Assembly: GCA_946811185.2 (NCBI GenBank)
Contig: OX328100.1
Span: forward strand, 20,820,999 to 20,884,998
Reading direction: 5' to 3'
Source: Hippopus hippopus
Taxonomy: Eukaryota; Mollusca; Bivalvia; Cardiida; Cardiidae
Length of the DNA: 64,000 bases
Position numbers and translations under genes: made by a program. This document shows, in pieces, positions 1-10,138 of this stretch. The notes below the pieces were generated by a model, which had not been told where the DNA came from, did not search any database, and saw only the letters and a program-made list of their open reading frames with translations. Within the stretch, counting starts at the first letter, position 1. Every line of letters starts with the position of its first letter.

Positions 1-220
1 TTCCTTCGCAAGGAGAGACACAGAGAGAGACGGAGAGATTGCACTCTCATTTTTGGTCATTTTCTTTATTGTCAAAAAATAAAATTGAATACTGTTGAAC
101 TTTGCTACGAGCTTGTGGTCTAACTTTCGTATAGACAATCAGAGGTTGCGATACGTAGGAAACATGTTAAAAAGGGAAGCAGCAGTTCTCAATGATCGTG
201 TGAGGAATCAGAACCGTTGA
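1..220. other. No feature recognised
   Basis: AT-rich sequence with a short purine-rich stretch at the left edge. No ORF, repeat family or RNA is recognised here. Confidence 0.4.
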
Positions 221-387
221 AATATATATTTGCAAAATTTCCGACTTTGATAGGGTAGAAAACTTTGTGGAAAAGGGACAAAATGCTGGTCACCAGCATT
301 TTCTCCTTTTTCCACCAAGTTTTCAAAAAACTGAAAGGCTTTTTGCCTACGCGTCGTTAAAACTCGGGATTGTTTGTTGTACAGTTA
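221..387 (+). mobile_element. Family A MITE, 5'-truncated and diverged
   Basis: The segment keeps the internal CTTTGATAGGGTAGAAAAC motif, a degraded central palindrome around GCTGGTCACCAGC, and the right end (CGGGATTGTTTG...TTAA at 384-387). The left terminus is missing. Confidence 0.75.
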
Positions 388-411
388 AGCGAGCTCTGTG
401 ATGGTCCTTCG

Positions 412-972
412 TTACTGTCACAGTTTACGTCAAACCAATCGTTTTTTGGAGAACCCGTATAAGCAACACGTTTTGATTGATTACGTAATCATGCTGGTAT
501 CCCTGAAACGAATGCAAAATTTCATGTCGGCAGTGACAGATCTGAGAACTGCAAAATACAGTGTACATGCCGTTTTATCAGAATATCTGACTATACATGT
601 ATTTCGGATCTGGTAGATCAGTCAAAAACACATGACTACCTACAACGTCACTGTTTCCGTCCAGCTAATAATTTTTTTTTTTGGAAAGCCCGTATAAGCA
701 ACACGTTTAGATTTTATAACATAATAATGCTGGAAATGCCGAACAAACAGAAAATGTCTTGTCGGCAGTGAAAGATATACTGCGAAATGCTAGCCCTTTG
801 CTCAGAATATCTGACAATATTTTGGATCTAGTAGATCAGTCAAAAACACCTGACTACCTACAACCTCAGTGTTTCAGTCAAGGTAATCACTTTTATCGGA
901 AAGCCCGTATTAGTAAGTCGTTTGATCAGAAAATCTGACAATATTTCGGATCTGGTAGATTTGACTACCTAT
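412..972. repeat. Degenerate tandem repeat, period ~220-235 bp, about 2.5 copies
   Basis: Three successive units share CCCGTATAAGCAACACGTTT (461 and 696), TCGGCAGTGA, CAGAATATCTGAC, GGATCTGGTAGATCAGTC and TGACTACCTA. The last motif recurs near 634, 852 and 963. The third unit has a large internal deletion. It looks like a remnant of a satellite-like array. The short ORF at 398-616 lies in the first unit and is not supported as a gene. Confidence 0.75.
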
Positions 973-1050
973 AACCGACTGTTCCGAACATTTTCGCAAA
1001 GACGTAACGACCAATTTCTCCATTTGCAATTAGTTTCTCGTTAATACATA

Positions 1051-1313
1051 TGAGTGAGGCTTTGGGAAAAGAGGGTTAATGTATCTCCGAGATGCATTAT
1101 ACAAAGCTAGTCATCATATAATTGTGGATCCATAAAACCCATTATGTAAAATAATTGACTGAATCGTGAGGTATACTGGTCCTTTGACAGGCAGAAAATT
1201 GACCAATAGCAAAAAAGTTTCGACCCGTGTCGGCCTGCGCGGACTGCGCAGGCTGACCTGGGTCGAAACTTTTTGCAGATACATTAAACTCATTCTTCAC
1301 AGAACATGGTTCA
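1051..1313 (+). mobile_element. Family B MITE, near complete
   Basis: The left end is a diverged TGAGCC-type terminus followed by GATGCATTATAC, CATCATATAATT and GGATCCATAAAA. After the CAGAAAATTGACCAATAGCA segment comes the GC-rich hairpin (GTCGGCCTGCGC...GCGCAGGCTGACC) near 1228-1262. The right end is GCAGATACATTAAA...ACATGGTTCA, the inverted terminus. The copy has no coding capacity; the ORF across it (1166-1570) is fortuitous. Confidence 0.85.
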
Positions 1314-1349
1314 TCTGTAACTGCACACTTTTCACATTCTATAATGCGC

Positions 1350-1578
1350 TTAACCTTTTACCAGACGACAAAATTTTAGCCTTGCCCAAATTGAAAGCAT
1401 TTGCAGACGACAAATTCATTGTGGCTCAAATGGTGCAATTTGTCTTTGATGGGGTAGAAAACATTGTGGGAAAAAGAGAAAATGCTGGTTACCAGCATTT
1501 TCTCTTTTTCCCACAATGTTTTCAAAAGGCATCTTTTCCAGGGTCGTTAAAACCCGGGATTGTTTGGTAAAGGGTTAA
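1350..1578 (+). mobile_element. Family A MITE, complete (reference copy)
   Basis: This is a 229-bp non-autonomous element flanked by TTAA at 1350-1353 and 1575-1578. Its inverted ends are TTAACCTTTTACCAGAC and the complement of GTTTGGTAAAGGGTTAA. Inside, in order, are GACGACAAAATTTTAG, TTGAAAGCATTTGCAGACGA, TTTGATGGGGTAGAAAACAT, and a ~60-bp near-perfect palindrome centred on GCTGGTTACCAGC. It encodes no protein. TTAA target duplications with CCC-starting ends are typical of piggyBac-type transposons, so this is inferred to be a piggyBac-mobilised MITE. No autonomous partner is in the window. Confidence 0.9.
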
Positions 1579-2000
1579 GACGAAAGATTGACAGCAGCGA
1601 GTCTGATTTCTTGCATAAGTACACTGTAATAAGAGTTGCTGCTTCATTTTTCGCAAAGATATGACTGCTCCAATCAATCCTTCGAAAAGTTTATACGTTC
1701 GAGTTATCGAAAGTTTGAACTATAAAGATTTGCAATTTCTTGCTGCAGAAATTGTATTGAAAGTTCTACTTTATTTTAATAAATTTTCGGTGCAAAAAAA
1801 TGAAATTATGACAGACGTTCGGGAGGGTCGTTTTAAGTTTTAAAGTTTTATGGCGTTTCAATTGCTTGCAGAATTAACTTTTCGATTCTACCCTTGACTC
1901 TTAAACTGACACAAAAAGCTTGACGTGTCCAAGTAAACAGCATGTGCACATCACAAGTTCATGTACTAGTAAATGCTGTCCAAGTAATGGTATTGGTCTT
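1579..2000. other. No feature recognised
   Basis: Unique-looking AT-rich DNA. A 60-codon ORF at 1661-1843 has no recognisable similarity and no supporting context. Confidence 0.4.
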
Positions 2001-2130
2001 CTGATGGTCTAAAAAACATTGTGGGAAAAGGAGAAAATGCTGGTTACCAGCATTTTCTTCTTCAACAATGTTTTCAAAAGCTTTCCTCTTCAGGATCGTT
2101 AAAACACAAGAATGTTTGGTACAGGATTAA
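2001..2130 (+). mobile_element. Family A MITE, 5'-truncated
   Basis: The copy starts just before the central palindrome (ACATTGTGGGAAAAGGAG...GCTGGTTACCAGC) and runs to a diverged right end, AATGTTTGGTACAGGATTAA. The right palindrome arm is shortened. Confidence 0.8.
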
Positions 2131-2217
2131 AGCAATGAATAAATGTCAATGGTTGCTGCCAGTAAGAGATTTATTAAATTTTACTATTTCGAGGGTATAT
2201 GTTTTTGGCCAGACGAT

Positions 2218-2423
2218 TTCACAGTTAATTATTTGATCTATATCGTATGGTAATAATAAACGAAGACTGAATGAACATTATGTAGCGTCTGATCCTGCTC
2301 TGTACAGTCCGCCTAATTTTTTCACAGTTAATTATTTGATCTATATCGTATGGTAATAATAAACGAAGACTGAATGAACATTATGTAGCGTCTGATCCTG
2401 CTCTGTACAGTCCACCTAATTTT
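2218..2423. repeat. 103-bp tandem duplication, two copies
   Basis: Two direct copies (2218-2320 and 2321-2423) each run from TTTCACAGTTAATTATTTG to CAGTCCGCCTAATTTT. They differ at about one base (CCGCC versus CCACC), so the duplication is recent. Confidence 0.95.
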
Positions 2424-2690
2424 AGTAGCTATGCTTTGCGCGAGACAGGTTTAATATGAGGAACAAAATCGCTACTGATTTTTTCTTATCCTGACGCACT
2501 GACGTATTTTAAGATCATCAATACAGAGCGCTTGGAAATTTAATTAATAAAATCCATTTGTACACTCAGTTAAATCAAGGAGAAAAATAAAATGGAAAGA
2601 GATAATTTTAGGCACGCGTAATTACATATAGGCCTTTGAAGATTTCGTTATTTCAGTGATTTTTTTTCTAACCTCAAAATATGTCACGTA

Positions 2691-2740
2691 TGCTCATTCG
2701 TTCGTTCGTTCGTTCATTCATTCATTCATTTATTCATTTC
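2691..2740. repeat. (TTCG)n(TTCA)n microsatellite
   Basis: Tetranucleotide tract that changes from TTCG to TTCA units. The serine/phenylalanine-rich reading frame through it is a repeat artefact. Confidence 0.9.
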
Positions 2741-2752
2741 TGAGAGACAAAT

Positions 2753-2816
2753 TTAATAATGATAATAATTATGTTAATAATAATAATAATAATAATAGTA
2801 ATAATAATAATAATTG
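2753..2816. repeat. (AAT)n microsatellite
   Basis: Imperfect AAT/ATA trinucleotide tract. The poly-asparagine frame across it is not a gene. Confidence 0.9.
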
Positions 2817-3219
2817 CTTGTACGTTGATTTGACTTCATTGAAATGCCAGAATCAATCCTTATGACTCCAAGGCAATTTCAGGATTTAAGTTATCGAAAG
2901 CGTTCATCAGATGATGTTTGTACTCGTATGCGCTTCCAAGGAGGAATTATTCTCTAATTTTTAAGAAATTTCATCAGAGCTTTGTAAACACGTCCATTTC
3001 CGATAACGTGAGAGCTGTCGATAACGATTACACAAAGCACGTGTACAATCACATTATGTGAAAGAAAACAAAATACATGAACAAACATGGTCGAAATAGG
3101 AGCAAAATTAAGGTCGGAAACAAAAAAAAAGGTTCTTTTATTGTTACTGATGTTTTAATACTTGTAGCATTGAGATGCATACAGAGACCCTGATTTGTAA
3201 TGTTTGTGGGGTAAACATT
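2817..3219. other. No feature recognised
   Basis: AT-rich DNA with short homopolymer runs; no gene or repeat family recognised. Confidence 0.4.
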
Positions 3220-3487
3220 TACTAGAAGAAAAACAAGACCACCGCATGCGGGGTGCCAACGCTGCAGATGCTTGATTTTTCAGTGAAAATTGTTAGTCGA
3301 AAAAGGGGCATAACTGTGTCAGAAATAATTTCAACGTTATTTGCCCGTATTGTATAGGTTCTCCTGTCGATAGTTAACAACTTGTCCAAGTTTGAAGTGA
3401 ATATCTTAAGTCAGAACGACGACGACGTCGCCGGAGCAACGACAGTACCTCGACGTTTTCTTCGAAAACAGCTGAACTAAAAATGAA
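3220..3487 (+). mobile_element. Family G dispersed repeat
   Basis: The left part carries GCATGCGGGGTGCCAACGCT. The middle holds GTTAACAACTTGTCCAAGTT and a GACGACGACGTCGCCGGAGC stretch. The right end is a hairpin, TCGACGTTTTCTTCGAAAAC, followed by CTGAACTAAAAATG. A second copy lies inverted at 50070-50365. A short 3' hairpin followed by CTAA-like sequence recalls Helitron ends, but the resemblance is weak and the class is open. Confidence 0.6.
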
Positions 3488-3805
3488 AGAAGTTGTATTG
3501 TAGATCTTCGAAGATCCCAGAAAACTGGAAATCAGTGAATGTTGAAGATCTCACCGGGATGAACGTTTTGAAACATGTGTGGGAATAAACATAAAAACAA
3601 ATTAGCACCTATTTAAATCCAGATTTATTCGACGTTTGAAGAATGCACGTCCAATAAACTTTAAATGAGATGCCGAGGTTAAATATGAGATAGTTTTGCG
3701 ATAAAAATTCTCTCGAGAAATGGTTTTGTGCATAAATAATGTTCGGTCTTCAGAAGAGTATAACTGGTTGATCTGTCTAAACCTTGATCATACGAAAAAA
3801 AAAAT

Positions 3806-3976
3806 ATTTGCCGAAATTTGAAGCATTGTAGAAGACAAATTAAATGTGGCTAAAATGGGAATTGGGTTTCAAAAGGGAGAAAAATTGTGGGGAAAATGCT
3901 GGTTTTCCCCTCTTTGATATCAAAAGAACTTCTTTTGCAGAGTTGTTAAAACTGGTCATTGTTTGGTAAGCAGTGA
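3806..3976 (+). mobile_element. Family A MITE, strongly diverged
   Basis: Recognised from GAAATTTGAAGCATTGTAGA, GACAAATTAAATGTGGCTAA, a collapsed palindrome near GAAAATGCTGGTTTTCCCC, and the right end CATTGTTTGGTAAGCAGTGA. The right palindrome arm is mostly lost. Confidence 0.7.
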
Positions 3977-4578
3977 AGTAAATCAATCAATCAATCAGTC
4001 AATAAACAGATGAATAAGTGAATGTGAAACAATGTGAATGTGAAAGAATCGGAGCAACATGGATAAAAAGGCTTAAATATTACAGGGTAAAAATTGCTTA
4101 CTCAGTTGATTTTTCAATTACTTCAAGCAACAGTCATTGTTTTTGATGGTTCTTTTTGATCGATTGTCTGTCTTTTAAAAGTCTATAAATAAATAAAAAT
4201 TTAAGCAAAAATAAAGATTACTTTAATTTAATTATGAACTGATTACTCAGAGAAAGATTTAAATTTTACACTGTTTGTGCTCTCATAGACTAGCCCAAAC
4301 TTTGTCAAAACGTTGAATAAAGGTTAGAATGATTAAAACAATATATTTCACACAAAACAATGGACAGTATAATGTTAATTCTTGATAACCCTCACTGTCT
4401 GTTTAATGATGTTGCTTAGAAAGCTCATTTATTTTACATTTGTCATCGTTTTTGTTATCACTGCTACAGAAAACTTGGCTGATAAGCGGCGGTCTACTAT
4501 CTCGAGAACCGTACATCATCGTTGTCCAAAATACTTTAGTGGGGATAGTCTCTCATTTTCGATGATCTGGTTTAATCT
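3977..4578. other. No gene recognised; short (AATC)n tract
   Basis: A short AATC/AGTC microsatellite near 3980-4006 is followed by AT-rich DNA without recognisable features. Confidence 0.4.
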
Positions 4579-4799
4579 TTAACCAAACAGTCCCGAGTTG
4601 TAACGACCCTCAGGCAGAGGCTTTTTGAAAACATTATGAGAAAAGTAGAAAATGCTGGAAACCAGCATTTTCTACTTTTCCCACAATATTTTTTACCCAG
4701 TCAAAGAGCCTCAGTTCTTCTGTACCACTCTCTGATTTGTCGTATGCAGATGCTCTCAATTTGGAAACGTCTTAAATTTGTCATTTGGTAAAGGGTTAA
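4579..4799 (-). mobile_element. Family A MITE, complete, reverse orientation
   Basis: It is flanked by TTAA at 4579-4582 and 4796-4799. The palindrome arms both read GTAG where the usual sequence is GGAG (AAAGTAGAAAATGCTGG and its complement). That is a matched change in both arms. The loop is GGAAACC. Confidence 0.9.
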
Positions 4800-5978
4800 A
4801 TCGAAATAAAATACTGTCGTTTATTGATTTAACCCAAAATTGATAAGAGTAGGTAATTTGACGAAAAACTCTTTCTCTGCAATATTTATATTTTCATAAT
4901 TAAGATGAAAGCATGGTAAGCAAAAATAATATATAAAGTCACAACAATTGTTTCACAAACGTTTTGTTGATTTACCGAAAATCAGATTGGCCAACAAATA
5001 TCATAGAACTTTTCGTGTGCGATGTTTCAGCAAAGACAGCCTGTTAATAAGTGACATTTTTTCCGCGAAAAATATTTCTTCAATGTAATTTGTGAGAGGA
5101 CTAGGGAATGAAGATATCTTTTATTAATGAAGATATCTTTTATTACACTATTTTGGTTTATTTTGTTTATGAAAATATACATACATATTTATTTACGAGA
5201 GTTTGAATATCAAAAGAGACCAAGAAATGTAGTACAGTACAAATAGCAGTACAAACAAATTATATATGCCATGATAAGTCGAAACTAGAAATATGGACCA
5301 GAAGAATAGGATTACCATGTGCGCGTATTGAGTGTAATCTATGTCTGCACACCAAATTATAAAATGTGTGTTTTATTTCAGTCTGCATACAAATTTATTT
5401 ATTTACAATAAAGTATTCAGTTTTAATTTAAAAAACAAAAAGCGCCGAAGCAGCTATTCTGCTACACTACGCTTCGAATTATTTTCGAGTTACCACATGT
5501 TCGAAAAATCGAGAATTCGCGTTGTGCCGCAAAAGTGGAGCAGATTCTTTCGAGCAATTTGAAAAAAGATTATTTTTTCGTTATGAAATGCTATTTCCCT
5601 CAATTACTTATTTGTTATAGGTTTAAAAAGCATAGCATGATTTTACCTGTTATGTGCACTGTTAGATAAAAATCAAACTGCACAAAATGCGCAGTCTGAT
5701 CGAGAGTCAACTGAATATCCGAACATCTGATATAATGGGAATAAACGGCCTATAACTTACAATGATCGGATCTTCACGGGCTGATAATTTGTACACGATA
5801 CGTTTGTACTGTAAGGCTAGCTTTAGGAATTTTTCCCATTAAAAGGTCCGTTTCAGAAAACAAATGCAAGGTCTTTTTTTTCGTTAAAAATACAAGTATA
5901 TAGAAATACTTAAATTGGATTTTAAAAACCATTGTCATTAATAATCAATTAAAAAGAACCACTTTAACCGAAAGTATA
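4800..5978. other. Mostly featureless; one degenerate family D hairpin
   Basis: A duplicated TCTTTTATTAATGAAGATA lies near 5117-5145. A D-type hairpin relic (AATCAAACTGCACAAAATGC...GCAGTCTGATC) is at about 5668-5702. Nothing else is recognised. Confidence 0.45.
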
Positions 5979-6242
5979 TGAGCCACGCTCTGGCAAAAGG
6001 GGGCTTAATGCATCTGCGTAATCCATCATACCAGGCAAGTCATCATATAATTATTGATCCATAAAATCCATTTTGTCTAACAACTGACTGGAACTGGAGG
6101 TAGACTGGTTCTTGGACATGCAGAAAGTTGACCAATAGCAAAAAAGTTTTGGCACAGGTCAGCCTGCGCGGACTGCGCAGGCTGACCTGCGTCGATACTT
6201 TTTGCAGATGCATGAAGCCCCCTTTTCAAAAAGCATGGTTCA
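5979..6242 (+). mobile_element. Family B MITE, complete (reference copy)
   Basis: Its ~264 bp run from TGAGCCACGCTCTGGCAAAA to the inverted AAAAAGCATGGTTCA. In order they carry CATCATACCAGGCAAGTCAT, TTATTGATCCATAAAATCC, AACTGACTGGAACTGGAGGT, TTGACCAATAGCAAAAAAGT, the hairpin core (GGTCAGCCTGCGC...GCGCAGGCTGACC) and ATACTTTTTGCAGATGCAT. It is non-coding. Terminal similarity and the lack of a transposase make it a MITE; its superfamily is not certain. TA flanks at some copies would fit a mariner-like origin, but other copies do not show them. Confidence 0.88.
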
Positions 6243-6377
6243 TTTCATTGTGCTTTAGCCACTTTAGATGTCAAGGGCGGACGACAGAAGCTTTCTGTAG
6301 TCTGATCTTAATCTACTAAAGCAATTTGATTTATGCTCTTTAGAAAGCCTGTGATGATGTCTTGCCTGCTTGCATGG

Positions 6378-6738
6378 AGAGTTTTACACTTAAAGATACA
6401 TCTTTACAGATTAAAAATAGTGTTAAAATTGGATGAACTTTAGAGTGGTTCAGAGTATTCAGCTGTGTAAACATAGATAAATTACCGATATATTTGGTGT
6501 AAGATAAATACATTTTCGGAAATCTTCGATTTAAAACCAGAAACATCACAACAGTGACTTCTTTGATGGCCTCCAGAAAATGAAATGCGTTTTCTGTTGG
6601 TCAAAATCTATGCAACTTTGCAACCGTCAGGGGCAACACTTGGCATGGAGATACTAGAATGATTATAATTTGGCATAATAAAGATGAAATGGGTTAAAAA
6701 CTGGCTGAAAACGGTTATAGTTTAATCTTTTAAAGTAT
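6378..6738 (-). mobile_element. Family E MITE
   Basis: It starts with TTAAAGATACATCTTTACAG and shares with the copies at 32793, 36545 and 46083 the motifs GTGTAAACATAGATAAATTA, TTTGATGGCCTCCAGAAAAT, CAACCGTCAGGGGCAACACT and GGGTTAAAAACTGGCTGAAA. It is non-coding; the 69-codon ORF inside it is fortuitous. Confidence 0.8.
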
Positions 6739-7015
6739 ATACATATACACATATGTATTATGAAGGCATATGAATTTTTTATTTGGTGAAAACGGCCCGG
6801 ATATTGTAAAAGCACGTAACGTCAAGGTTGAAATTAGATTTGTTAATTACGTTATCGATTTCGGGGAAAATGAAAAAAAAATACTAAAATTAGATGCAGG
6901 AAAAAAAAGTTTTCAAAAATCAATAAGATAAATCCTAAACTTGAAAGGAAATCTATGTTTTTAGCCAATAGAAGGTTGATCTTGAATAAAGTTTTGTACT
7001 GTCTGAACTGTCTCG
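6739..7015. other. No feature recognised
   Basis: AT-rich DNA with several poly-A tracts; nothing recognised. Confidence 0.4.
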
Positions 7016-7018
7016 TCT

Positions 7019-7237
7019 AATCTCTTTACCAAACTTTTGGACTGGACCAAATTGAAAGCATTTGCAGACGACAAATTTAATGTAGTTTAGATAATTATTA
7101 TTGTCTTTGATAGGGTGATAACATTGTGGGAAAAGGAGAAAATGCTGGTTACCAGCATTTTCTCCTTTTCCCACAATGTATTCAAAAGACTTCTCTTTGA
7201 GGTTCGTTGAGACTCGGAATTTTGTGGTAAGAGTTAA
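7019..7237 (+). mobile_element. Family A MITE
   Basis: The left end is TCTCTTTACCAAAC, followed by TTGAAAGCATTTGCAGACGA, CTTTGATAGGGTGATAACAT and an almost perfect palindrome centred on GCTGGTTACCAGC. The right end is TTGTGGTAAGAGTTAA. Confidence 0.9.
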
Positions 7238-7324
7238 CCCTTATGTCGTCGAAATACACTTAATGAACACTTTCGCCTAGAAATAAGACCCAAGACCCAA
7301 ATGATTGCATTTACAAGGTTGCTT

Positions 7325-7780
7325 CTTTACAGAATGCCCAGGCAATGCCGAGATTGTAGGCAGTCAAAGATAAGACTGCCCCATAGTTTCACCTGTGGCG
7401 TTGAAAAAGTTGAAGCTTTGTGAAGCAATTATTCCATATTACTTTCGTACCAAACGGCAAAATAATTTGCAGATGTCATAAAAAAGATGATTTTTGTCTG
7501 AAAAACGGCATAAAACATTAAGGGAAAAAAATGCTGGTCACCAGTTCTTGTACAGAATGTTTCGGCAAAGCAGACAATGTAGATCAAAGATCAGCCTGTC
7601 CCTGTTTTCACTTCTAGCCGCTGAAAAAAAGTTGAAGCTTCCTAAAGTAATTATTCCGCATTAAATTTGTACCAAACGGCAAAATTTTAGACCTGTCCAA
7701 ATTCAAAGCAGAAAAGATAATATCTGTCTTTGAAATTGTAGAAAAACCTTGCGGGAAAAGGAGAGAATACTGGTTACCAG
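7325..7780. repeat. ~222-bp tandem duplication that includes a MITE
   Basis: CAGAATG...GGCAA, GTTGAAGCTT (about 7410 and 7632), AATTATTCC and ACCAAACGGCAAAAT occur twice with a spacing of about 222 bp. The duplicated unit includes the start of a family A element, so the MITE was copied together with its flank. Confidence 0.7.
7449..7560 (+). mobile_element. Family A MITE, degenerate
   Basis: This is the first member of the tandem duplication. It keeps ACCAAACGGCAAAAT, TTTGCAGATGTCAT and AATGCTGGTCACCAG, while the right palindrome arm is lost. Confidence 0.6.
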
Positions 7781-7863
7781 CATTTTCTACTTTTCACACA
7801 ATGATTTCAAAAGCATACTTCCTCAAGGTTGTTATAACTCGGGATTGTGCGGTAAAGGATTAG
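7670..7863 (+). mobile_element. Family A MITE
   Basis: It reads ACCAAACGGCAAAATTTTAG, then a palindrome around ACTGGTTACCAGCATTTTCT, and ends CGGGATTGTGCGGTAAAGGA. The arms carry several unpaired differences. Confidence 0.8.
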
Positions 7864-8107
7864 GTATGGATATAGTTTTACTGTTTTTCTGAAAATATTG
7901 CAAATTGACTTGAACTCTCTCACATCAAATTAAAATCCTCCTTCATTTGGTATGCGTGTATCAGTTGCGAAATCATGTTTTTTCCCCGATTTCCTAAAAT
8001 CAATATTATAAGTCATTACTTAGTCCCATATATGGAGGTACAATGTAAATTTATCTGCAAGCGTTTCAGAAATAAGTTCATGTTTTTAAAAAGAAAAAAA
8101 AAACGTA

Positions 8108-8195
8108 TGCGCCATGCCATGTAATTAAGTGGGTTGTTTGCATCAGCAAAAAGTCTGGACCCAGGTCAGCCTGCGCCGTCCGGTCGGGCTTAAAT
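8108..8195 (-). mobile_element. Family B MITE fragment
   Basis: GCATCAGCAAAAAGTCTGGA is followed by CCCAGGTCAGCCTGCGC, then the copy ends abruptly within the hairpin. The second arm is missing. Confidence 0.65.
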
Positions 8196-8329
8196 ATATC
8201 TGCTAGCGTTTCAAAATTACATGTAGGTTCATTTTCTTTTAAAGCATGTACGATTTTTAACGGATCAGGTGGTGCATTTTTTCTCTGAAAAAATCAGTTT
8301 TATAACCACTTCCTTTGTGGTTTGCTACC

Positions 8330-8559
8330 AACTCTTTGCCAGGCGGCAAAAATTTTGGACTTGTCCAAAGTGAAAGCATTTGCAGACGAGAAATTAGATG
8401 TTGCTCAAGTGATGATAATCATCCTTGAAAGGATGGAAAAATTTGTGGGAAAAGGATAAAATACTGGTTTACAGGATTTTCTCATTTTACCTCAATGTGT
8501 TCAAAAGCTGCTTCTTTTTTGGGGTCTTTAGAAGACGGGGTTGGTTAGTAAAGGGTAAA
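8330..8559 (+). mobile_element. Family A MITE, diverged
   Basis: It carries CTCTTTGCCAGGCGGCAAAA, GTGAAAGCATTTGCAGACGA, a damaged palindrome (AAAATACTGGTTTACAGGAT) and the right end GGTTAGTAAAGGGTAAAG. Confidence 0.8.
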
Positions 8560-8994
8560 GCCGTTTGCACAAGTGTCGATCCGGTCTCTTAGATTATTAT
8601 CCCGAGAATCATCTAAGATGATTATTGTTGAGCTCCAAAAGAACTGTACCAGGTAAGTTTTCTCTACAACCTTTGTTGTGGGTATTCATCTGAATTTTCT
8701 CGTCGCGATAAATCTAATGAGAACCTACAAGAAAGGTTTTAGGGAAGGTATAACAGTCAAAAGAGTAATTAAGACTATAAAGACCATGTACCGTAAACCA
8801 ATGTTGTGAGTACTCATTTGAATTTGGCTCATCGAGAGAACTCTAATTAATTACGCGCAACCTAGGTTAAGTATAGAAACAATGAGTTTTGTAAGAACTA
8901 AGTGATTCCCATCTCGACCTCTGCACATTTCATACAAAGTAAATAAATCTACTTCATGATGTCTGGATCAGTTTCCCTTTTTCTCAGGACATTT
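8560..8994. other. No feature recognised
   Basis: A consensus-like splice donor (CAG/GTAAGT near 8651) has no credible open reading frame beside it. No repeat family was recognised. Confidence 0.35.
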
Positions 8995-9181
8995 TTAACC
9001 CATAGGACCTTATGCAAACAGTGTAGATCAAGATCAGACTGCACACGGTGTGCAGTCAGATCTTCGATCGACACTGTCCGATGAGGTGATGTTTTCCCCC
9101 AAAAAACTACATTTGAAACAGCAACATTTGGGTTTGTTACTATTGGCTTGAAAGTTTTATTTCGCTTATTTAGCAGGTTAA
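8995..9181 (-). mobile_element. Family D MITE, near complete
   Basis: TTAACCCATAGGACCTTATG opens the copy and TTTAGCAGGTTAA closes it. The hairpin at about 9018-9080 has the core GATCAGACTGCAC...GTGCAGTCAGATC. The adjoining AACATTTGGG...GGCTTGAAAGTTTTATTT segment matches the other D copies in reverse. Confidence 0.8.
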
Positions 9182-9313
9182 TCTACAATTAGGGGTTTTC
9201 GCCTCTGCAGTGGACATGACTTCTTTGGAAAGTATTGTTAGAAAATAATCAAGTGCATGTAACAAGAAATTGCTCCTTTTTGCAGCAGTGTTTTCCAAAG
9301 CAGTGTAAAGACC

Positions 9314-9466
9314 AGGGTCCGTATTTATTAACCATTCATTAGGGACATCTTTAGCCTTAATCGTAAGAATTGTCTAGATTCGAAAGAAACACGACTTCTT
9401 ATTGGCTAATCCAAGTCTAGGATGAGGTCACGAATAAGACTAAGATTGGTTGGTAAATACGGTCCA
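9314..9466. mobile_element. Family F palindromic MITE, diverged
   Basis: It opens with GGTCCGTATTTATTAACCAT and closes with the inverted GGTTGGTAAATACGGTCC. Between them are CGACTTCTTATTGGCTAATC and a disrupted centre. It is mostly one imperfect palindrome. Confidence 0.7.
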
Positions 9467-9564
9467 AGTAGTATTTTCCATTCCTTCAAATGGCGGACAA
9501 AGTCTAAAATGACGTCTGGTATACTAAAATGTTTACTAAACAATCCTACGGTTTTTTTTTACAA

Positions 9565-9852
9565 GTCTGCGGGAAGACATGTGAAAAGATGGTGTGAAAA
9601 GAAATTGCTGGCAGACAGCATTTTCTTCTTTTACCGCAATCTTTTCCACCTTCTCAAAGCTTAATCGCATCCAAAGAGCAACACAATTGTCGTCTGTAAT
9701 CGCGTTAAATTTGGTTGAGTTTAAAATGTTGCTTCTTTTCCACAATGTTTTCACTATCTCACGGGCAAATCGTATCCGAAGAGCCCCTCATTATCGTCTG
9801 CAACCGCTTTGAATTTGGATGGATCTAAAATGTTGTGGTCTGGTAGAGTTAA
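9565..9852 (-). mobile_element. Family A MITE, degenerate, with internal duplication
   Basis: The palindrome remnant is TTGCTGGCAGACAGCATTTT. The segment with TCGCATCCAAAGAGC, CGTCTGTAATCGCGTTAAAT and CTAAAATGTTG occurs twice (about 9665 and 9770), so about 110 bp was duplicated inside the element. The end is TCTGGTAGAGTTAA. Confidence 0.6.
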
Positions 9853-10138
9853 ATACAGCAGGTCTAATTAGTGACGTGTAGGAAATTAAGAACGAAAGTG
9901 GTAAATTTTTCATAAACAACAGTATATTTTACGAACAGTAATTTTCACAAGAACGATCTACATACAAGAAAAAAAACAATTGAAAAATTAAAAAAGAAAT
10001 TCTTGGTGAGAAAAATGTTTTCTTTTTTATTACATCTACTTTGAATAAAAAAGAAAATGTTGCTAAAATCGAGCAACAAGTTAAGTCCATTTTAAGAGAC
10101 TAATCATTCATCATAATATTTGTCTTAATGTATACCAT

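Noticed and set aside
398..616. 72-codon ORF as a small gene
   Set aside because: It lies in the first unit of a decayed tandem repeat and the frame is not kept in the next unit.
1166..1570. 134-codon ORF, the second longest in the window
   Set aside because: It runs through a family B MITE and then a family A MITE, including both palindromes; no frame is shared with other copies beyond the repeat.
8640..8660. Splice donor of a host-gene exon (CAG/GTAAGT)
   Set aside because: No credible open reading frame or acceptor precedes it; such motifs occur by chance in 64 kb.
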